Counted from the first letter of the stretch, positions 1 to 8,693 are shown. The stretch is 64,000 bases of DNA from Novosphingobium olei (GCF_012927405.1 NZ_JABBGM010000003.1:62001-126000); one strand, 5' to 3'. The notes: generated from the sequence alone by a model not told the origin. Numbers and translations: made by a program.

Positions 1-44
1 TTCGCTTCGAATGTCGCCAGATCCATCGGCGGCTTCAGCATCAT
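1..44 (-). CDS. Partial 5' end of a divergent gene, probably an ArsR-type (BigR-like) repressor
   Basis: Reading left from the ATG at 44, the frame is open to the window edge and gives MMLKPPMDLATFEA. A GGAG sequence lies five bases upstream of the start. Only 14 residues are visible, so no domain can be seen. The ArsR/BigR assignment is an inference from position: genes for Blh-type metallo-beta-lactamase hydrolases such as the one at 113 are often next to bigR, and a palindromic operator-like site lies between the two starts. It could be another small regulator. Confidence 0.4.
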   Translation of the reverse strand, partial: MMLKPPMDLATFEA

Positions 45-79
45 AGTCACTCCATTAGGCATTGCTTATGTAGAATCTT

Positions 80-91
80 CTAATATATTAG
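80..91. promoter_or_regulatory. 12-bp perfect palindrome, candidate repressor operator
   Basis: CTAATATATTAG is a perfect AT-rich palindrome in the short gap between two divergent genes, about 20 bases before the hydrolase start at 113 and inside otherwise GC-rich DNA. BigR-type ArsR repressors are known to bind AT-rich palindromes that overlap the -10 element of the bigR/blh promoter. Identification as the operator is inferred. Confidence 0.5.
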
Positions 92-112
92 CAAGAGCTA
101 ACGGAGGAAATC

Positions 113-982
113 ATGGTCCAACCCGTCATCAAGGCGTTCTTCGACGAGCCAACCAACACGATCAGCTATCTGGTCGGCGATCCCGCAACGCGGACTGCGG
201 CCGTGATCGATCCGGTTCTCGATTTTGACATGCCGAGCGGTGTGGCCGATACGCGTTCGGCCGAGCGCATCCTCGCCTTCGCACGCGAGCAGGGCTGGCG
301 GATAGAAATGGTGCTGGAGACCCACGCCCATGCCGATCACCTGTCGGCCGCCCCCTTCATCAAGGCGCATACCGGCGCATGGATCGGGATCGGTGCCCAT
401 ATTCGCGACGTGCAGAAAATCTTCCGCCCCGTGTTCGCAATGGACGACCTCAAGACGGATGGTTCAGATTTCGATCGCCTGTTCGAAGATGGCGATCGAT
501 TCCCCATTGGCGAGTTGGAAGTCGAAGTGCTGCACGTCCCCGGGCACACTCCGGCCGACGTCGCCTATCTTATCGGCGATGCCGCGTTCGTCGGCGATAC
601 GCTGTTCATGCCCGACTACGGCACCGCCCGCGCAGACTTCCCTGGCGGCGATGCCCGCACGCTTTACCGCTCGATCCGGCGTCTGCTGAGCCTGCCGGAC
701 ACGACGCGCCTGTTCCTCTGCCACGATTACAAGGCACCGGGTCGCAATGACTATCGCTGGGAGACGACCGTGGGCGAGCAGCGCCGATCGAGCGTCCACG
801 TCCATGATGGGGTGAGCGAGGACGAATTTGTCGCGATGCGCAACCAGCGTGACGCGCGACTGTCCGTGCCCAAGCTCCTGCTGCCCTCGATCCAGGTAAA
901 CATCCGCGCGGGCCACTTCGATCAGGCCGAGGCGAACGGCGTCACATACCTTCGCATCCCGGTGAAGTGGAAAGCCAAATGA
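113..982 (+). CDS. Metallo-beta-lactamase fold hydrolase, persulfide dioxygenase-like (Blh/ETHE1 type)
   Basis: This 289-residue protein carries the MBL metal-binding motif HAHADH at residues 71-76, then H145 in PGHTPAD, D162 in VGDTLF and H204 in LCHDYKAPG, the ligand order of ETHE1-like enzymes. Members of this group oxidise glutathione persulfide to sulfite with one non-haem iron. No rhodanese domain is present. The ATG at 113 follows GGAGGA at 103-108. The palindrome at 80-91 suggests repression by the divergent regulator, as in blh/bigR systems, where the inducer is persulfide. The fold is certain; the exact substrate is inferred from motif order and context. Confidence 0.85.
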   Translation: MVQPVIKAFFDEPTNTISYLVGDPATRTAAVIDPVLDFDMPSGVADTRSAERILAFAREQGWRIEMVLETHAHADHLSAAPFIKAHTGAWIGIGAHIRDVQKIFRPVFAMDDLKTDGSDFDRLFEDGDRFPIGELEVEVLHVPGHTPADVAYLIGDAAFVGDTLFMPDYGTARADFPGGDARTLYRSIRRLLSLPDTTRLFLCHDYKAPGRNDYRWETTVGEQRRSSVHVHDGVSEDEFVAMRNQRDARLSVPKLLLPSIQVNIRAGHFDQAEANGVTYLRIPVKWKAK

Positions 983-1404
983 GCCTTTGTTGTCCTCCAC
1001 GATGACTTCCTGGCCGCCCGCAACGGGTGCACGCGTCTGATCTCGAGGTTTGGTGGTCTGCTCTGCCGGGCGCAGCCCGCTGTCCTACAACGCCCCATCG
1101 CGCGTACCATAACCACCGCTCGATGTGCCGTCATTACCGCCCCGCTCCGACCCGGTTTCCTGACGCGTGCGTCAGATATCGGCGGTGCGCGAGGATAGGC
1201 TCTTTCCAACTATCTCTATAAATCAACCACTTACCAAGTTGACACTTTTCCCCAGAACACTGTCAACTTTGTCAACTTGGAGCCCCCCGGGCCTCCCGAA
1301 ATGCCGCACGGCAAGACGCCGCTGGTTTCCCTTGGCGAGGCCCCGCCCCTTCTGCATAGTTGTCCCCGCGCGCCCGTCAGAGGCCGACGACAAGAGAGAG
1401 AGCC
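983..1404. other. Intergenic region, no gene seen
   Basis: No convincing coding sequence is present in these 420 bases. Two structures stand out: a hairpin-like dyad at 1160-1175 (CTGACGC, two bases, GCGTCAG), and the GTTGAC-type inverted repeat at 1234-1280. Either could belong to the control region of the amidohydrolase at 1405 or to the 3' end of the hydrolase transcript. Confidence 0.5.
1234..1280. repeat. GTTGAC inverted/tandem repeat, shared with 45347-45366
   Basis: CCAAGTTGACA at 1234-1244 is inverted at the end of the block (1270-1280). The 20 bases at 1261-1280 contain TGTCAAC and GTCAACTTGG and are the exact reverse complement of 45347-45366, 44 kb away. Both copies are intergenic. 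A 20-base exact match is very unlikely by chance in 64 kb, so this is probably a dispersed intergenic repeat or a shared protein-binding site. Confidence 0.6.
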
Positions 1405-2454
1405 ATGCCTGAAGCCATTCTCGAACCAGACCTGCCGATCATCGATCCGCACCATCACCTGTGGGATCTGCGCCCGCTGATCGATTCCTTTCCCCAGCCG
1501 CGCCATCCGTTCATCGAGGCGCTGACGCTCGCGCCGTACTACACGTTCAACGAACTGCTGGCCGATACGCAATCGGGCCACAACGTCATCGGCACCGTGT
1601 TCATGGAGTGCGGCGCGTTCTACCGGTCCGGCGCGGACCAGGCCTACAAGCCGGTGGGCGAGGTCGAATACGTGAACGGCGTCGCCGCGCAGGGGGCAAG
1701 CGGGCTCTATGGCAACTACCGCCCCTGCGCCGGGATCATCGGCCATGCCGACATGACGCTGGGCGATGGCGCGAAGGGCGTGCTCGAAGCGCTCGTCGCC
1801 GCGGGGAACGGGCGTTTCAAGGGCATTCGCCACCAGGGCGCCTGGGATGCCGATCCCGACGTGCTCGGCCCCCCGTTCCACGCGACCGAAGGGCTCTACC
1901 ACAGCGATGCCTTCCGCGCGGGGTTCAAGCATCTGGGCGCCATGGGCCTCACCTTCGATGCCTGGGTGGTCGAACCCCAGCTTGACGACGTGATCGACCT
2001 CGCCCGCGCCTTCCCCGACCAGCCGATCGTGCTCGATCATTGCGGCACACCGCTCGGGATCGGCAGCTACAAGGGCAAGCTGCCCGAACGCTTCGACACC
2101 TGGCGCGCCAAGATCCGCACGCTGGCGGAATGCCAGAACGTGTCGGTCAAGCTCGGCGGCCTCGCCATGGCGTTCTGCATGATGCCCGACAAGGGCCCCG
2201 CTGCGGGGATCGGCTCGGAAGTCCTGGCCGGGATGTGGCGCCCCTACATCGAAACTTGCATCGATGCCTTCGGCCCATCGCGTGCGATGTTCGAAAGCAA
2301 TTTCCCGGTCGATCGCTGGGGCGCGGACTACCGCACGCTGTGGAACGCGTTCAAGCGGCTCGCCGCCGGGGCTTCCGCCGGCGAAAAGCGCGCGCTGTTC
2401 GCCGGGACCGCGGCCAGGGTCTATGGCGTGGAGCACCTGCTCGAAACGGCCTGA
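1405..2454 (+). CDS. Amidohydrolase family 2 (TIM-barrel metal hydrolase)
   Basis: The 349-residue protein begins with the family signature PIIDPHHHLWDL, with metal-binding histidines at 16 and 18. The amidohydrolase-2 family (PF04909) includes 2-pyrone-4,6-dicarboxylate lactonase and related hydrolases or decarboxylases of aromatic and sugar catabolism. Further elements are IVLDHCGTPL and MFESNFPVDRWG, the usual late His and Asp regions. The ATG at 1405 was chosen over an in-frame start 15 codons upstream because GAGAGAG lies just before it and the family starts close to the HHH motif. It is followed by a nitronate monooxygenase in the same direction. The substrate cannot be told from sequence. 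Confidence 0.85.
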   Translation: MPEAILEPDLPIIDPHHHLWDLRPLIDSFPQPRHPFIEALTLAPYYTFNELLADTQSGHNVIGTVFMECGAFYRSGADQAYKPVGEVEYVNGVAAQGASGLYGNYRPCAGIIGHADMTLGDGAKGVLEALVAAGNGRFKGIRHQGAWDADPDVLGPPFHATEGLYHSDAFRAGFKHLGAMGLTFDAWVVEPQLDDVIDLARAFPDQPIVLDHCGTPLGIGSYKGKLPERFDTWRAKIRTLAECQNVSVKLGGLAMAFCMMPDKGPAAGIGSEVLAGMWRPYIETCIDAFGPSRAMFESNFPVDRWGADYRTLWNAFKRLAAGASAGEKRALFAGTAARVYGVEHLLETA

Positions 2455-2559
2455 CCTGGTGCGGCCGGGCTGCCCTTGCGGGAGCCTTTGACAGCAGCGG
2501 CGCGGCTTGTTAGCGCTTCTTAATCGCCCGCTTAACGGGCTCGATGGGAGAAGTTGACG

Positions 2560-3540
2560 ATGTCGCTGCCGCCGCTGTTTTCCAAGCTCCGCCTGCCGGT
2601 CATCGCTTCGCCCCTTTTCATCATTTCGGGGCCGGAGATGGTCATCGCCCAGTGCAAGGCGGGCGTCGTCGGCTCCTTCCCCTCGCTCAACGCCCGTCCG
2701 ATCAGCCAGCTGGACGAATGGCTGCACCAGATCACCGAGGAACTGGCCGCGCACAACCGCGCCAATCCCGATCGCCCGGCGGCACCTTTCGCGGTCAACC
2801 AGATCGTCCACAAGACCAACAACCGCCTCGATGAAGACATGGCGCTGTGCGAAAAGTGGCAAGTGCCGATGCTGATCACCTCGCTCGGCGCGCGCGAGGA
2901 AGTCTATTCCGCCGCACACCGCTGGGGCGGGATCGTGCTGCACGACGTGATCGACGATCGCTTCGCGCACAAGGCGATCGAAAAGGGCGCCGACGGCCTG
3001 ATCCCGGTCGCCGCCGGTGCGGGCGGGCATGCCGGCACGCTTTCGCCTTTCGCGCTGATGCAGGAAATCCGCAGCTGGTTCGATGGGCCGGTGGCGCTGT
3101 CGGGCTCGATCGCGCATGGCCGCTCGATCCTTGCCGCGCAGGCCCTGGGCGCGGACTTCGCCTACATCGGCTCGGCCTGGATCGCGACCGAGGAAGCCCG
3201 CGCGCCCGAAGGCTACAAGAACGCCATCGTCGAAGGCCACGCCGACGACATCGTCTATTCGAACCTGTTCACCGGCGTGCACGGCAACTACCTGCGCCCC
3301 TCCATCGTCGCGGCCGGACTCGATCCCGACAACCTGCCGCAGAGCGATCCTTCTAAGATGAACTTCGGCTCGGGCGGCAATACCGAGGCCAAGGCGTGGA
3401 AGGACATCTGGGGTTCGGGCCAGGGCATCGGCGCGATCCACGCAGTGGAATCGGTCGAAACCCGCGTTGCCCGGTTCGAGGCCGAGTACCGCGAAGCCGC
3501 CGCCGCGCTTTCGGCCAACAGCGCGCCGTTCCTGCGCTGA
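2560..3540 (+). CDS. Nitronate monooxygenase / 2-nitropropane dioxygenase-like flavoprotein
   Basis: The 326-residue protein is a TIM-barrel FMN enzyme of the NMO family (PF03060). Visible elements are PVIASPLFIISGPE at the N-terminus, the phosphate-binding stretch AGAGGHAG near residue 150, LSGSIAHG, and GADFAYIGSAWIATEE in the second phosphate-binding half. Such enzymes oxidise alkyl nitronates with O2, and many members have unknown substrates. The ATG at 2560 follows GGAG at 2547-2550; a TTG two codons earlier is less likely. A small inverted repeat (GCCCG, five bases, CGGGC at 2526-2540) precedes it. A second, longer NMO-like protein is at 46870. Confidence 0.85.
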   Translation: MSLPPLFSKLRLPVIASPLFIISGPEMVIAQCKAGVVGSFPSLNARPISQLDEWLHQITEELAAHNRANPDRPAAPFAVNQIVHKTNNRLDEDMALCEKWQVPMLITSLGAREEVYSAAHRWGGIVLHDVIDDRFAHKAIEKGADGLIPVAAGAGGHAGTLSPFALMQEIRSWFDGPVALSGSIAHGRSILAAQALGADFAYIGSAWIATEEARAPEGYKNAIVEGHADDIVYSNLFTGVHGNYLRPSIVAAGLDPDNLPQSDPSKMNFGSGGNTEAKAWKDIWGSGQGIGAIHAVESVETRVARFEAEYREAAAALSANSAPFLR

Positions 3541-3544
3541 AAGC

Positions 3545-4078
3545 TCAATCCAGCGGCGCAGTCTCGGCCCAGAGCTGCGCCGCCATCGCATCGAGGTGCG
3601 CGTAGTCGACCGACGCGTCGGCGACGATGCGGTTTGGGTCGCGGCGGTGCAGCGCCGGCCCCTGCCAGCGCGCGGGGTCGAGAAGGCGCCGGCGCAGTGC
3701 GCGTTGCAGGCAGTCCATCCGCATCAGGGCCTCCCTCGTCGCCATTCGTTGGTTGGTTCGACGCATGCGCTGCCAGCGGCTTTCGACCTGCCCGACGCGC
3801 TCGATCACCAGATCGCTGTATTCGCGATGCGGCCCGCGGTGCAGCGGCAGCGCCATGCGTTGCGCTTCCTGGTCCGTTGCCGGAAGCAACAGCCCGTTGC
3901 GGCGAAAATCGTCGATGCCGAGCTCTTCGCCCAGTTCCTCGATCATAGCGACCAGGCCCGGGGTCGCGGCCAGCTGGCGGGGCAGCACGTGGTGGCGCTG
4001 CAGGCCCGGATTGTAGCCAGGCTGCCCGGGCTGGTTGACCGCCCGGAACGGAAGCGAGGAACGGCCCCGCCCGCTCAT
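3545..4078 (-). CDS. AHH-motif HNH/EndoVII-superfamily nuclease-like protein
   Basis: The 177-residue protein contains LQRHHVLPRQL, then RRNGLLLPAT and LPLHRGPHREYSDLVIERV. This order, RHH followed by N..LLP and H.G.H..Y, matches the AHH nuclease family (PF14412) known from polymorphic toxins. No signal peptide, delivery domain or repeat is attached. The start ATG at 4078 overlaps the TGA of the upstream gene in an ATGA junction, so translation of the two is coupled; an earlier in-frame start would be arginine-rich readthrough inside that gene. It may be a toxin-type nuclease or a domesticated housekeeping member. Activity is not shown by sequence alone. Confidence 0.7.
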   Translation of the reverse strand: MSGRGRSSLPFRAVNQPGQPGYNPGLQRHHVLPRQLAATPGLVAMIEELGEELGIDDFRRNGLLLPATDQEAQRMALPLHRGPHREYSDLVIERVGQVESRWQRMRRTNQRMATREALMRMDCLQRALRRRLLDPARWQGPALHRRDPNRIVADASVDYAHLDAMAAQLWAETAPLD

Positions 4079-4854
4079 ACGCTCCGAGCGTGGATCAGGC
4101 CGTCGGCGCCCGGCTCCAGCCGGACAGCCCCGACGCCGGGAAGGACGACTTCGCGTGGCCTTTCGACCTTGCCATGGGCTACCAGCCAATCGACAAGCCG
4201 CACTGACACGCGAACATCCTCCTCCTGCAAGATCCCGCTCGAGGAGTAGAGTTTGAATTCTTGACCAATCAGAAACGCAAGTCCCCGGCTCGTCATATCG
4301 GAGCTAGTTCTGACGAACGAGGTCATTGCAAAGGCTGGAAAAGGCCCGCCCGCGATCCACGCATTGCATGCCTTGGCAAACCATTCGGGGGAAACAGCTG
4401 AGCCGGATGGCGTCCACAAAACGGCCTTTACCGCCAGTTTTTGCGATAAAGAGGTTAACAATTGCGCCGCGCCCCGCACGATCGGCAGCAGGTGTTCCGC
4501 GCCGGCGAGATGCGGTCCGGCAGCCAGACAAACTGGCTCCAGCATGGCGAGATTAACGTCAGCCGGCAGCCCCAGAAGCCGGACCTGATCGATCTCGACC
4601 GCGCACGACTCTTCCGGTGACAGCCCGATGAGGTCGAACGTGAGCCCATCGCGCAGCAGTTCCACCCAGTTTGCCGGGTCCTTTCCCCGGTGCGAAATCG
4701 AAAAGTCGCCCCCGCTGCGGGCCAGTTCATCGATCCGGGATGCATCCGGGCGTTCCCCGGCGGCCAAGAACAGCGCTGCCAGAGGGTTGCCACCCACTCG
4801 TTGTGCGATCCCAGCCACGCCTGCTCCTTCGACCCCTGCCCGTTCGTCTATCAC
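4075..4854 (-). CDS. Unknown protein coupled to the AHH protein
   Basis: This 259-residue protein is not recognised with confidence. The C-terminal half (KAVLWTPSGSAVSPEWF, FLIGQEFKLYSSSG, VVLPGVGAVRLEP) resembles what I remember of DUF4261-type proteins, but this is weak. It has no signal peptide and no clear membrane segment. Its last base pairs overlap the start of the AHH gene by four bases (ATGA), so the two form a two-gene unit in the order unknown-then-nuclease. That order would fit an antitoxin or immunity protein, or a regulator made first. Parts of the gene look less GC-rich by eye than the neighbours, which may hint at transfer. Confidence 0.6.
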   Translation of the reverse strand: MIDERAGVEGAGVAGIAQRVGGNPLAALFLAAGERPDASRIDELARSGGDFSISHRGKDPANWVELLRDGLTFDLIGLSPEESCAVEIDQVRLLGLPADVNLAMLEPVCLAAGPHLAGAEHLLPIVRGAAQLLTSLSQKLAVKAVLWTPSGSAVSPEWFAKACNAWIAGGPFPAFAMTSFVRTSSDMTSRGLAFLIGQEFKLYSSSGILQEEDVRVSVRLVDWLVAHGKVERPREVVLPGVGAVRLEPGADGLIHARSV

Positions 4855-4902
4855 TGTGCCGGCTAATTGCAGGGCAACGCCACGTCAGAAACGATCCTTA
4901 TA

Positions 4903-5400
4903 TCAAAACATGCCGATATCGAGAGCGGCGGACAGTCCCTGTCCCAATTCATGACATCGCAAAATATCGTCGCGGCTGATCCGTTTCGGACCAAGAATAG
5001 CCTGCGGGGTCTGCGCTCCAGTATTGATGATCAGGCCCGGCTGGACGCGGCGCAACCGCCAACCGGTGACGATCCGGTTGATCTGTGCCTCGGCCCCCTG
5101 CCCCGCCGAACCGGCGGCGATGATCGTGGCAAAGCCGCGACCTTCCACCTGCCCGAGCAGCGGATAGTAGGTGCGATCGAAGAACTCTTTCATGCCCCCC
5201 GACATCGTGCCGAGGTTTTCGGGACAGACGAAGACATAGGCAGACGCCGCGCGCATCATGTCGGCAGTTGCCGCCTCTGCGTGGACGAGGATGGCACAGG
5301 CACCTGCGGCATCGGCGACGGCCTGGGCCGCCTGCCGAGCCGCGCCGGTGCGGCTGTGCCAGACCACGAGCAGTCTGGGATCCTGCGCGCCTGCCGTCAC
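4903..5400 (-). CDS. Flavodoxin-like / NAD(P)H-dependent FMN reductase family protein
   Basis: The protein of about 165 residues starts with the flavodoxin phosphate-binding loop LLVVWHSRTGAARQ and continues with VFVCPENLGTMSGGMKEFFDRTYY, typical of the NADPH-dependent FMN reductase/flavodoxin superfamily (FMN binding, electron transfer or quinone reduction). The start is uncertain. The GTG at 5400 is taken because it lies six bases past the stop of the upstream gene and puts the beta-strand at the N-terminus; an ATG at 5499 would overlap that gene by about 90 bases. It is probably co-transcribed with the secreted protein at 5406. Confidence 0.7.
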   Translation of the reverse strand: MTAGAQDPRLLVVWHSRTGAARQAAQAVADAAGACAILVHAEAATADMMRAASAYVFVCPENLGTMSGGMKEFFDRTYYPLLGQVEGRGFATIIAAGSAGQGAEAQINRIVTGWRLRRVQPGLIINTGAQTPQAILGPKRISRDDILRCHELGQGLSAALDIGMF

Positions 5401-5405
5401 CGTCT

Positions 5406-6701
5406 TCAGCAGCCGTCGTTCGTGCCGGGCAGGCCAACGGCGCTGCCGATCAATCCGCCAAGACCGCCGAAGCCGCCCTTCTTCTTGCGCGGCGGGCACT
5501 GCTTCTGCTTCGAATCCCGGCCATCGGCAGCACCATCGTCACCCATGGCCATGCCATCCATCCCGGGCATTCCGGCAAGGAACGAGGTCATCGAACGATG
5601 CAGAATGCGCGCGCTCCATTCGATGTTCCAGACGGCCTTGGGATCCTTGGGCCTGGGCGGGAAGGCAAAGCTTTCTTCCGGGCCATAGGCATAGAGCGAG
5701 GTCATCATGAAATCGGGCGCGGCCTGCTTCACTTCGACCGGGACCGTGCAGGTGGTCGTCTGCGGCGAGAGCACCGTGCGATTGGCCACCAGCCGCGCGA
5801 CCGTGGCGGGCGTGAGCCAGTCCGCCAGTCCGCCGCCGAATTCGCGCGTGGCGCTGGACGACCACCAGACGATGTCGGTCATTTCACCGCCGCGCCCGCC
5901 TTGTTTGCCGCCGATCAGCGAGGCGTGGTAGCCCGTGGCATCGGGCAGGGAATTCCACCGCAACAGTACCGACCCGCTTGGATTGGCGGTCGATCCGGCC
6001 TTCAACGCGCCCATGAAATCGTGCGACAGCGTGAAGTTCATCGTGGGCGTATAGTTGCCCGCCACGCGATGCGCGCCGAGCAGCGAGCTTTCGGGCTGGA
6101 CGCTCTTGCCGTCGTCGGCGGGCCAGTGGCCCCAGGTCCGGCTGCTGGCCGGGCTGACATAGCGCTCTGTCGGAACGGCGGTGGACCACAGCCCCGGCGG
6201 CATCTGCCCCGCCGCGATCCGGGCAAAGTCGATCACCACCGGCTGCCCCGGCCCGACGTGTTCGCCGCATCCCCAGAAGATCAGCATCCGTCCCTTGGGT
6301 CGCTGGAAATCACGCTCGCCCGGCTTTTCGGGCACGGTCGGCGTGGACACCGGCGTCTTCAACGGCACCGATACACCCAGCTTGGCGCCGGCCGGCATGA
6401 AGTGATCGGCCTGGGGCGAGGCGCCCGTCGGCGCGCGGCTGGAGCCGAGATCGAGCCACAGTTCGTGGTTCGCACTGGACCTGCCGCCACCGAACGCCAT
6501 GCTCATGGCCGCGCGCATACCGCCACCACGGCCCATCGCAGCCATCCCTCCCATGCCCGAAACCGTGCCGGCACGCATTTCGTACCGGGCGACCGGCCCG
6601 GTCGATCTTTGCGCCTGAAGGACCCCGCCAAGACCAACGCCCAGCAGCAGGGTGGCGGCAGAAAGTCCTGCCGCACGCCGAATCCAGTTGTGATGTCGCA
6701 T
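5406..6701 (-). CDS. Secreted protein of unknown function with signal peptide
   Basis: The 431-residue product begins with basic residues and a hydrophobic core ending in GGVLQAQ, a clear Sec signal peptide, so it should be periplasmic or surface-exposed. The mature part has a Gly/Met-rich stretch (GMGGMAAMGRGGGMR), an FWGCGEHVGPGQPVVIDF segment and LLRWNSLPDATGYHAS, which looks like a fibronectin-III-type strand. The C-terminus is lysine-rich and then Gly-rich. I do not recognise a characterised family. The ATG at 6701 has GGAG eight to ten bases upstream; an earlier in-frame ATG would precede the signal peptide. Confidence 0.75.
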   Translation of the reverse strand: MRHHNWIRRAAGLSAATLLLGVGLGGVLQAQRSTGPVARYEMRAGTVSGMGGMAAMGRGGGMRAAMSMAFGGGRSSANHELWLDLGSSRAPTGASPQADHFMPAGAKLGVSVPLKTPVSTPTVPEKPGERDFQRPKGRMLIFWGCGEHVGPGQPVVIDFARIAAGQMPPGLWSTAVPTERYVSPASSRTWGHWPADDGKSVQPESSLLGAHRVAGNYTPTMNFTLSHDFMGALKAGSTANPSGSVLLRWNSLPDATGYHASLIGGKQGGRGGEMTDIVWWSSSATREFGGGLADWLTPATVARLVANRTVLSPQTTTCTVPVEVKQAAPDFMMTSLYAYGPEESFAFPPRPKDPKAVWNIEWSARILHRSMTSFLAGMPGMDGMAMGDDGAADGRDSKQKQCPPRKKKGGFGGLGGLIGSAVGLPGTNDGC

Positions 6702-6868
6702 CAAATCCGTCTCCTTCCGAACAGGCCCGAGACTCGGACGGTCTCTCTGGTGGACTGCGACCACCCCGATGCGACCATAGGACACGACATCGAGTCAACG
6801 CGCTGTGATCTGGCGCAAGACGCGCCGGCCTTTCCGCAGCGGCAGGATTGGTCTAGCGCGGAAGCCAC

Positions 6869-8644
6869 ATGATCCCTGTGACCTCCATCACCCATTCCCT
6901 ATCCGGCCTCGCCTGGCGTTGGCGTGGCGGCAACATGGACCTTGGCGCGCGGTTCGACCTGAATGACGGGCTGGTCGACAAGCTGCTGCTGTCGCGCGGA
7001 GTGGCGCCCGACGATCTCGACCGCCATCGCCGCCCGACGCTGCGCGACTTCCTGCCCGACCCATCGATCTTCCGCGACATGGACGTGGCGGCCCGGCGCT
7101 TGGCCGACGCGATCGAGCGGCGCGAACAGGTGACGATCTATGGCGACTACGATGTCGACGGGGCGACCAGCGCGGCGCTGCTGATACGCCTGTTGCGCGA
7201 TCTTGGCCTGCCCGCGCAGCCCTATATCCCGGACCGCCTGCTCGAAGGCTATGGCCCGTCGGGCGAGGCGCTGGTGCGACTGGCCAACGAAGGGTCGCAG
7301 CTGATCGTGACGGTCGATTGCGGGGCCATGGCGCACGAGGCGCTGGCCGCCGCGCACGCCACCGGCGTCGATGTGATCGTGGTCGACCATCACAAATGTT
7401 CGCCCGAACTTCCCCGCGCCGCCGCGCTGGTAAATCCCAACCGGCTGGACGAAATCGACGAAGCGGCCGCCCACGGCCACCTTGCGGCGGTGGGCGTTGC
7501 CTTCCTGCTCGCCATCGCGACGGTGCGCGCGCTGCGCGAACGCGGCTGGTTCAAGGACCGCCCTGCCCCGGACCTGCTCGGCCTGCTCGATCTTGTCGCG
7601 CTGGGCACGGTAGCGGACGTGGCGCAGTTGAAGGGACTCAACCGCGCGCTGGTGGCGCAAGGGCTGAAGGTGATGGCCCGGCGCGAAAACGTCGGGCTGG
7701 CCGCGCTGATCGATGCGAGCCGGCTGAACCGCGCGCCGACGTGTTCGGACCTGGGCTTTGCGCTGGGACCGCGAATCAATGCCGCCGGGCGGATCGGCGA
7801 TTCGTCGCTGGGTGTGCGTCTGCTGACCACGAACGATCCCGACGAGGCGCGCGACATCGCGACGCGGCTGTCCGCGCTCAACGACGAACGCCGCGCGATC
7901 GAACAGGCCGTGCAGGAAGCCGCCGAGGCGCAGATCGACGCGCAGCACAACCGCGCCGTGGTGGTCTGCGCCGGTGCAGGCTGGCATCCCGGCGTGATCG
8001 GGATCGTGGCCGGGCGGATCAAGGAAAAGACCGGAAAGCCTACGCTGGTCATCGCGCTCGACGCCGACGAGGCGGGCATGGGCAAGGGTTCGGGCCGCTC
8101 CATCGCCGGGGTGGACCTTGGCGCCGCGATCATCGCAGCGCGCGAGGCGGGGATGCTGGTGGCGGGCGGCGGGCATGCCATGGCCTGCGGCCTGACCATC
8201 GATCCCGCACAGCTGGAACGGCTGTCCGACTGGCTGGACGAACGGCTGGCGCGCGACGTGGGCGAGGCGCGGGCGGCGCAATCGCTGTTGCTCGACTTGT
8301 CGCTCAATCCGGGCGGCCTGACGCCGCACCTGGTCGAGACGCTGGAGGCGGCAGGACCGTTCGGGGTCGGCTGGCCGGGCCCGCGCGTGGCAGTCGGTCC
8401 AGTTCGGCTGGTTAAATGCGACGTGGTCGGCGCGGACCACCTGCGCATGGTGGCGAGCGGCGCCGACGGGCGATCGTTCAAGGCCATGGCCTTTCGGGCA
8501 GCGCAGACCGAATTGGGCCAGGCCCTGCTCCACGGCCATCGCGGGCGGCAGTTCTGGCTCGCCGGGCGGGTGCGGATCGACGACTGGGGCAGCCGTCCCG
8601 CCGCCGAATTGCACGTCGAGGATGCCGCCTTTGCGGATGGATGA
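6869..8644 (+). CDS. recJ: Single-stranded-DNA-specific exonuclease RecJ
   Basis: RecJ degrades single-stranded DNA 5' to 3' in recombination and mismatch or base excision repair. The 591-residue protein has the DHH-family motifs YGDYDVDGATS (residues 91-101), VDCG around D150 and VDHHK at 172-176, followed by the DHHA1 domain with GKGSGRSIAGVDLG and GGGHAMACG. The length is normal for the family (about 570-600). The ATG at 6869 with CGGAAG upstream gives a typical N-terminus. It diverges from the secreted-protein gene at 6701 across a gap of about 170 bases. Confidence 0.95.
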   Translation: MIPVTSITHSLSGLAWRWRGGNMDLGARFDLNDGLVDKLLLSRGVAPDDLDRHRRPTLRDFLPDPSIFRDMDVAARRLADAIERREQVTIYGDYDVDGATSAALLIRLLRDLGLPAQPYIPDRLLEGYGPSGEALVRLANEGSQLIVTVDCGAMAHEALAAAHATGVDVIVVDHHKCSPELPRAAALVNPNRLDEIDEAAAHGHLAAVGVAFLLAIATVRALRERGWFKDRPAPDLLGLLDLVALGTVADVAQLKGLNRALVAQGLKVMARRENVGLAALIDASRLNRAPTCSDLGFALGPRINAAGRIGDSSLGVRLLTTNDPDEARDIATRLSALNDERRAIEQAVQEAAEAQIDAQHNRAVVVCAGAGWHPGVIGIVAGRIKEKTGKPTLVIALDADEAGMGKGSGRSIAGVDLGAAIIAAREAGMLVAGGGHAMACGLTIDPAQLERLSDWLDERLARDVGEARAAQSLLLDLSLNPGGLTPHLVETLEAAGPFGVGWPGPRVAVGPVRLVKCDVVGADHLRMVASGADGRSFKAMAFRAAQTELGQALLHGHRGRQFWLAGRVRIDDWGSRPAAELHVEDAAFADG

Positions 8645-8664
8645 CATTTTCACGAAATCGACGC

Positions 8665-8693
8665 TTGACGCCCCGGCATGATGCCAATAGAGG
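8665..8693 (+). promoter_or_regulatory. Predicted promoter of the tandem tRNA-Glu genes
   Basis: TTGACG at 8665-8670 and TAGAGG at 8688-8693 are separated by 17 bases. The DNA just after the -10 is GC-rich (CGCGGACC), like the discriminator of stringently controlled stable-RNA promoters. The first tRNA begins 30 bases downstream. Confidence 0.5.

Noticed and set aside
1231..3591. Very long minus-strand reading frame opposite the amidohydrolase and NMO genes
   Set aside because: It is antisense to two clear enzyme genes, rich in Arg, Gly and Ala with no motif; a product of high GC codon bias.
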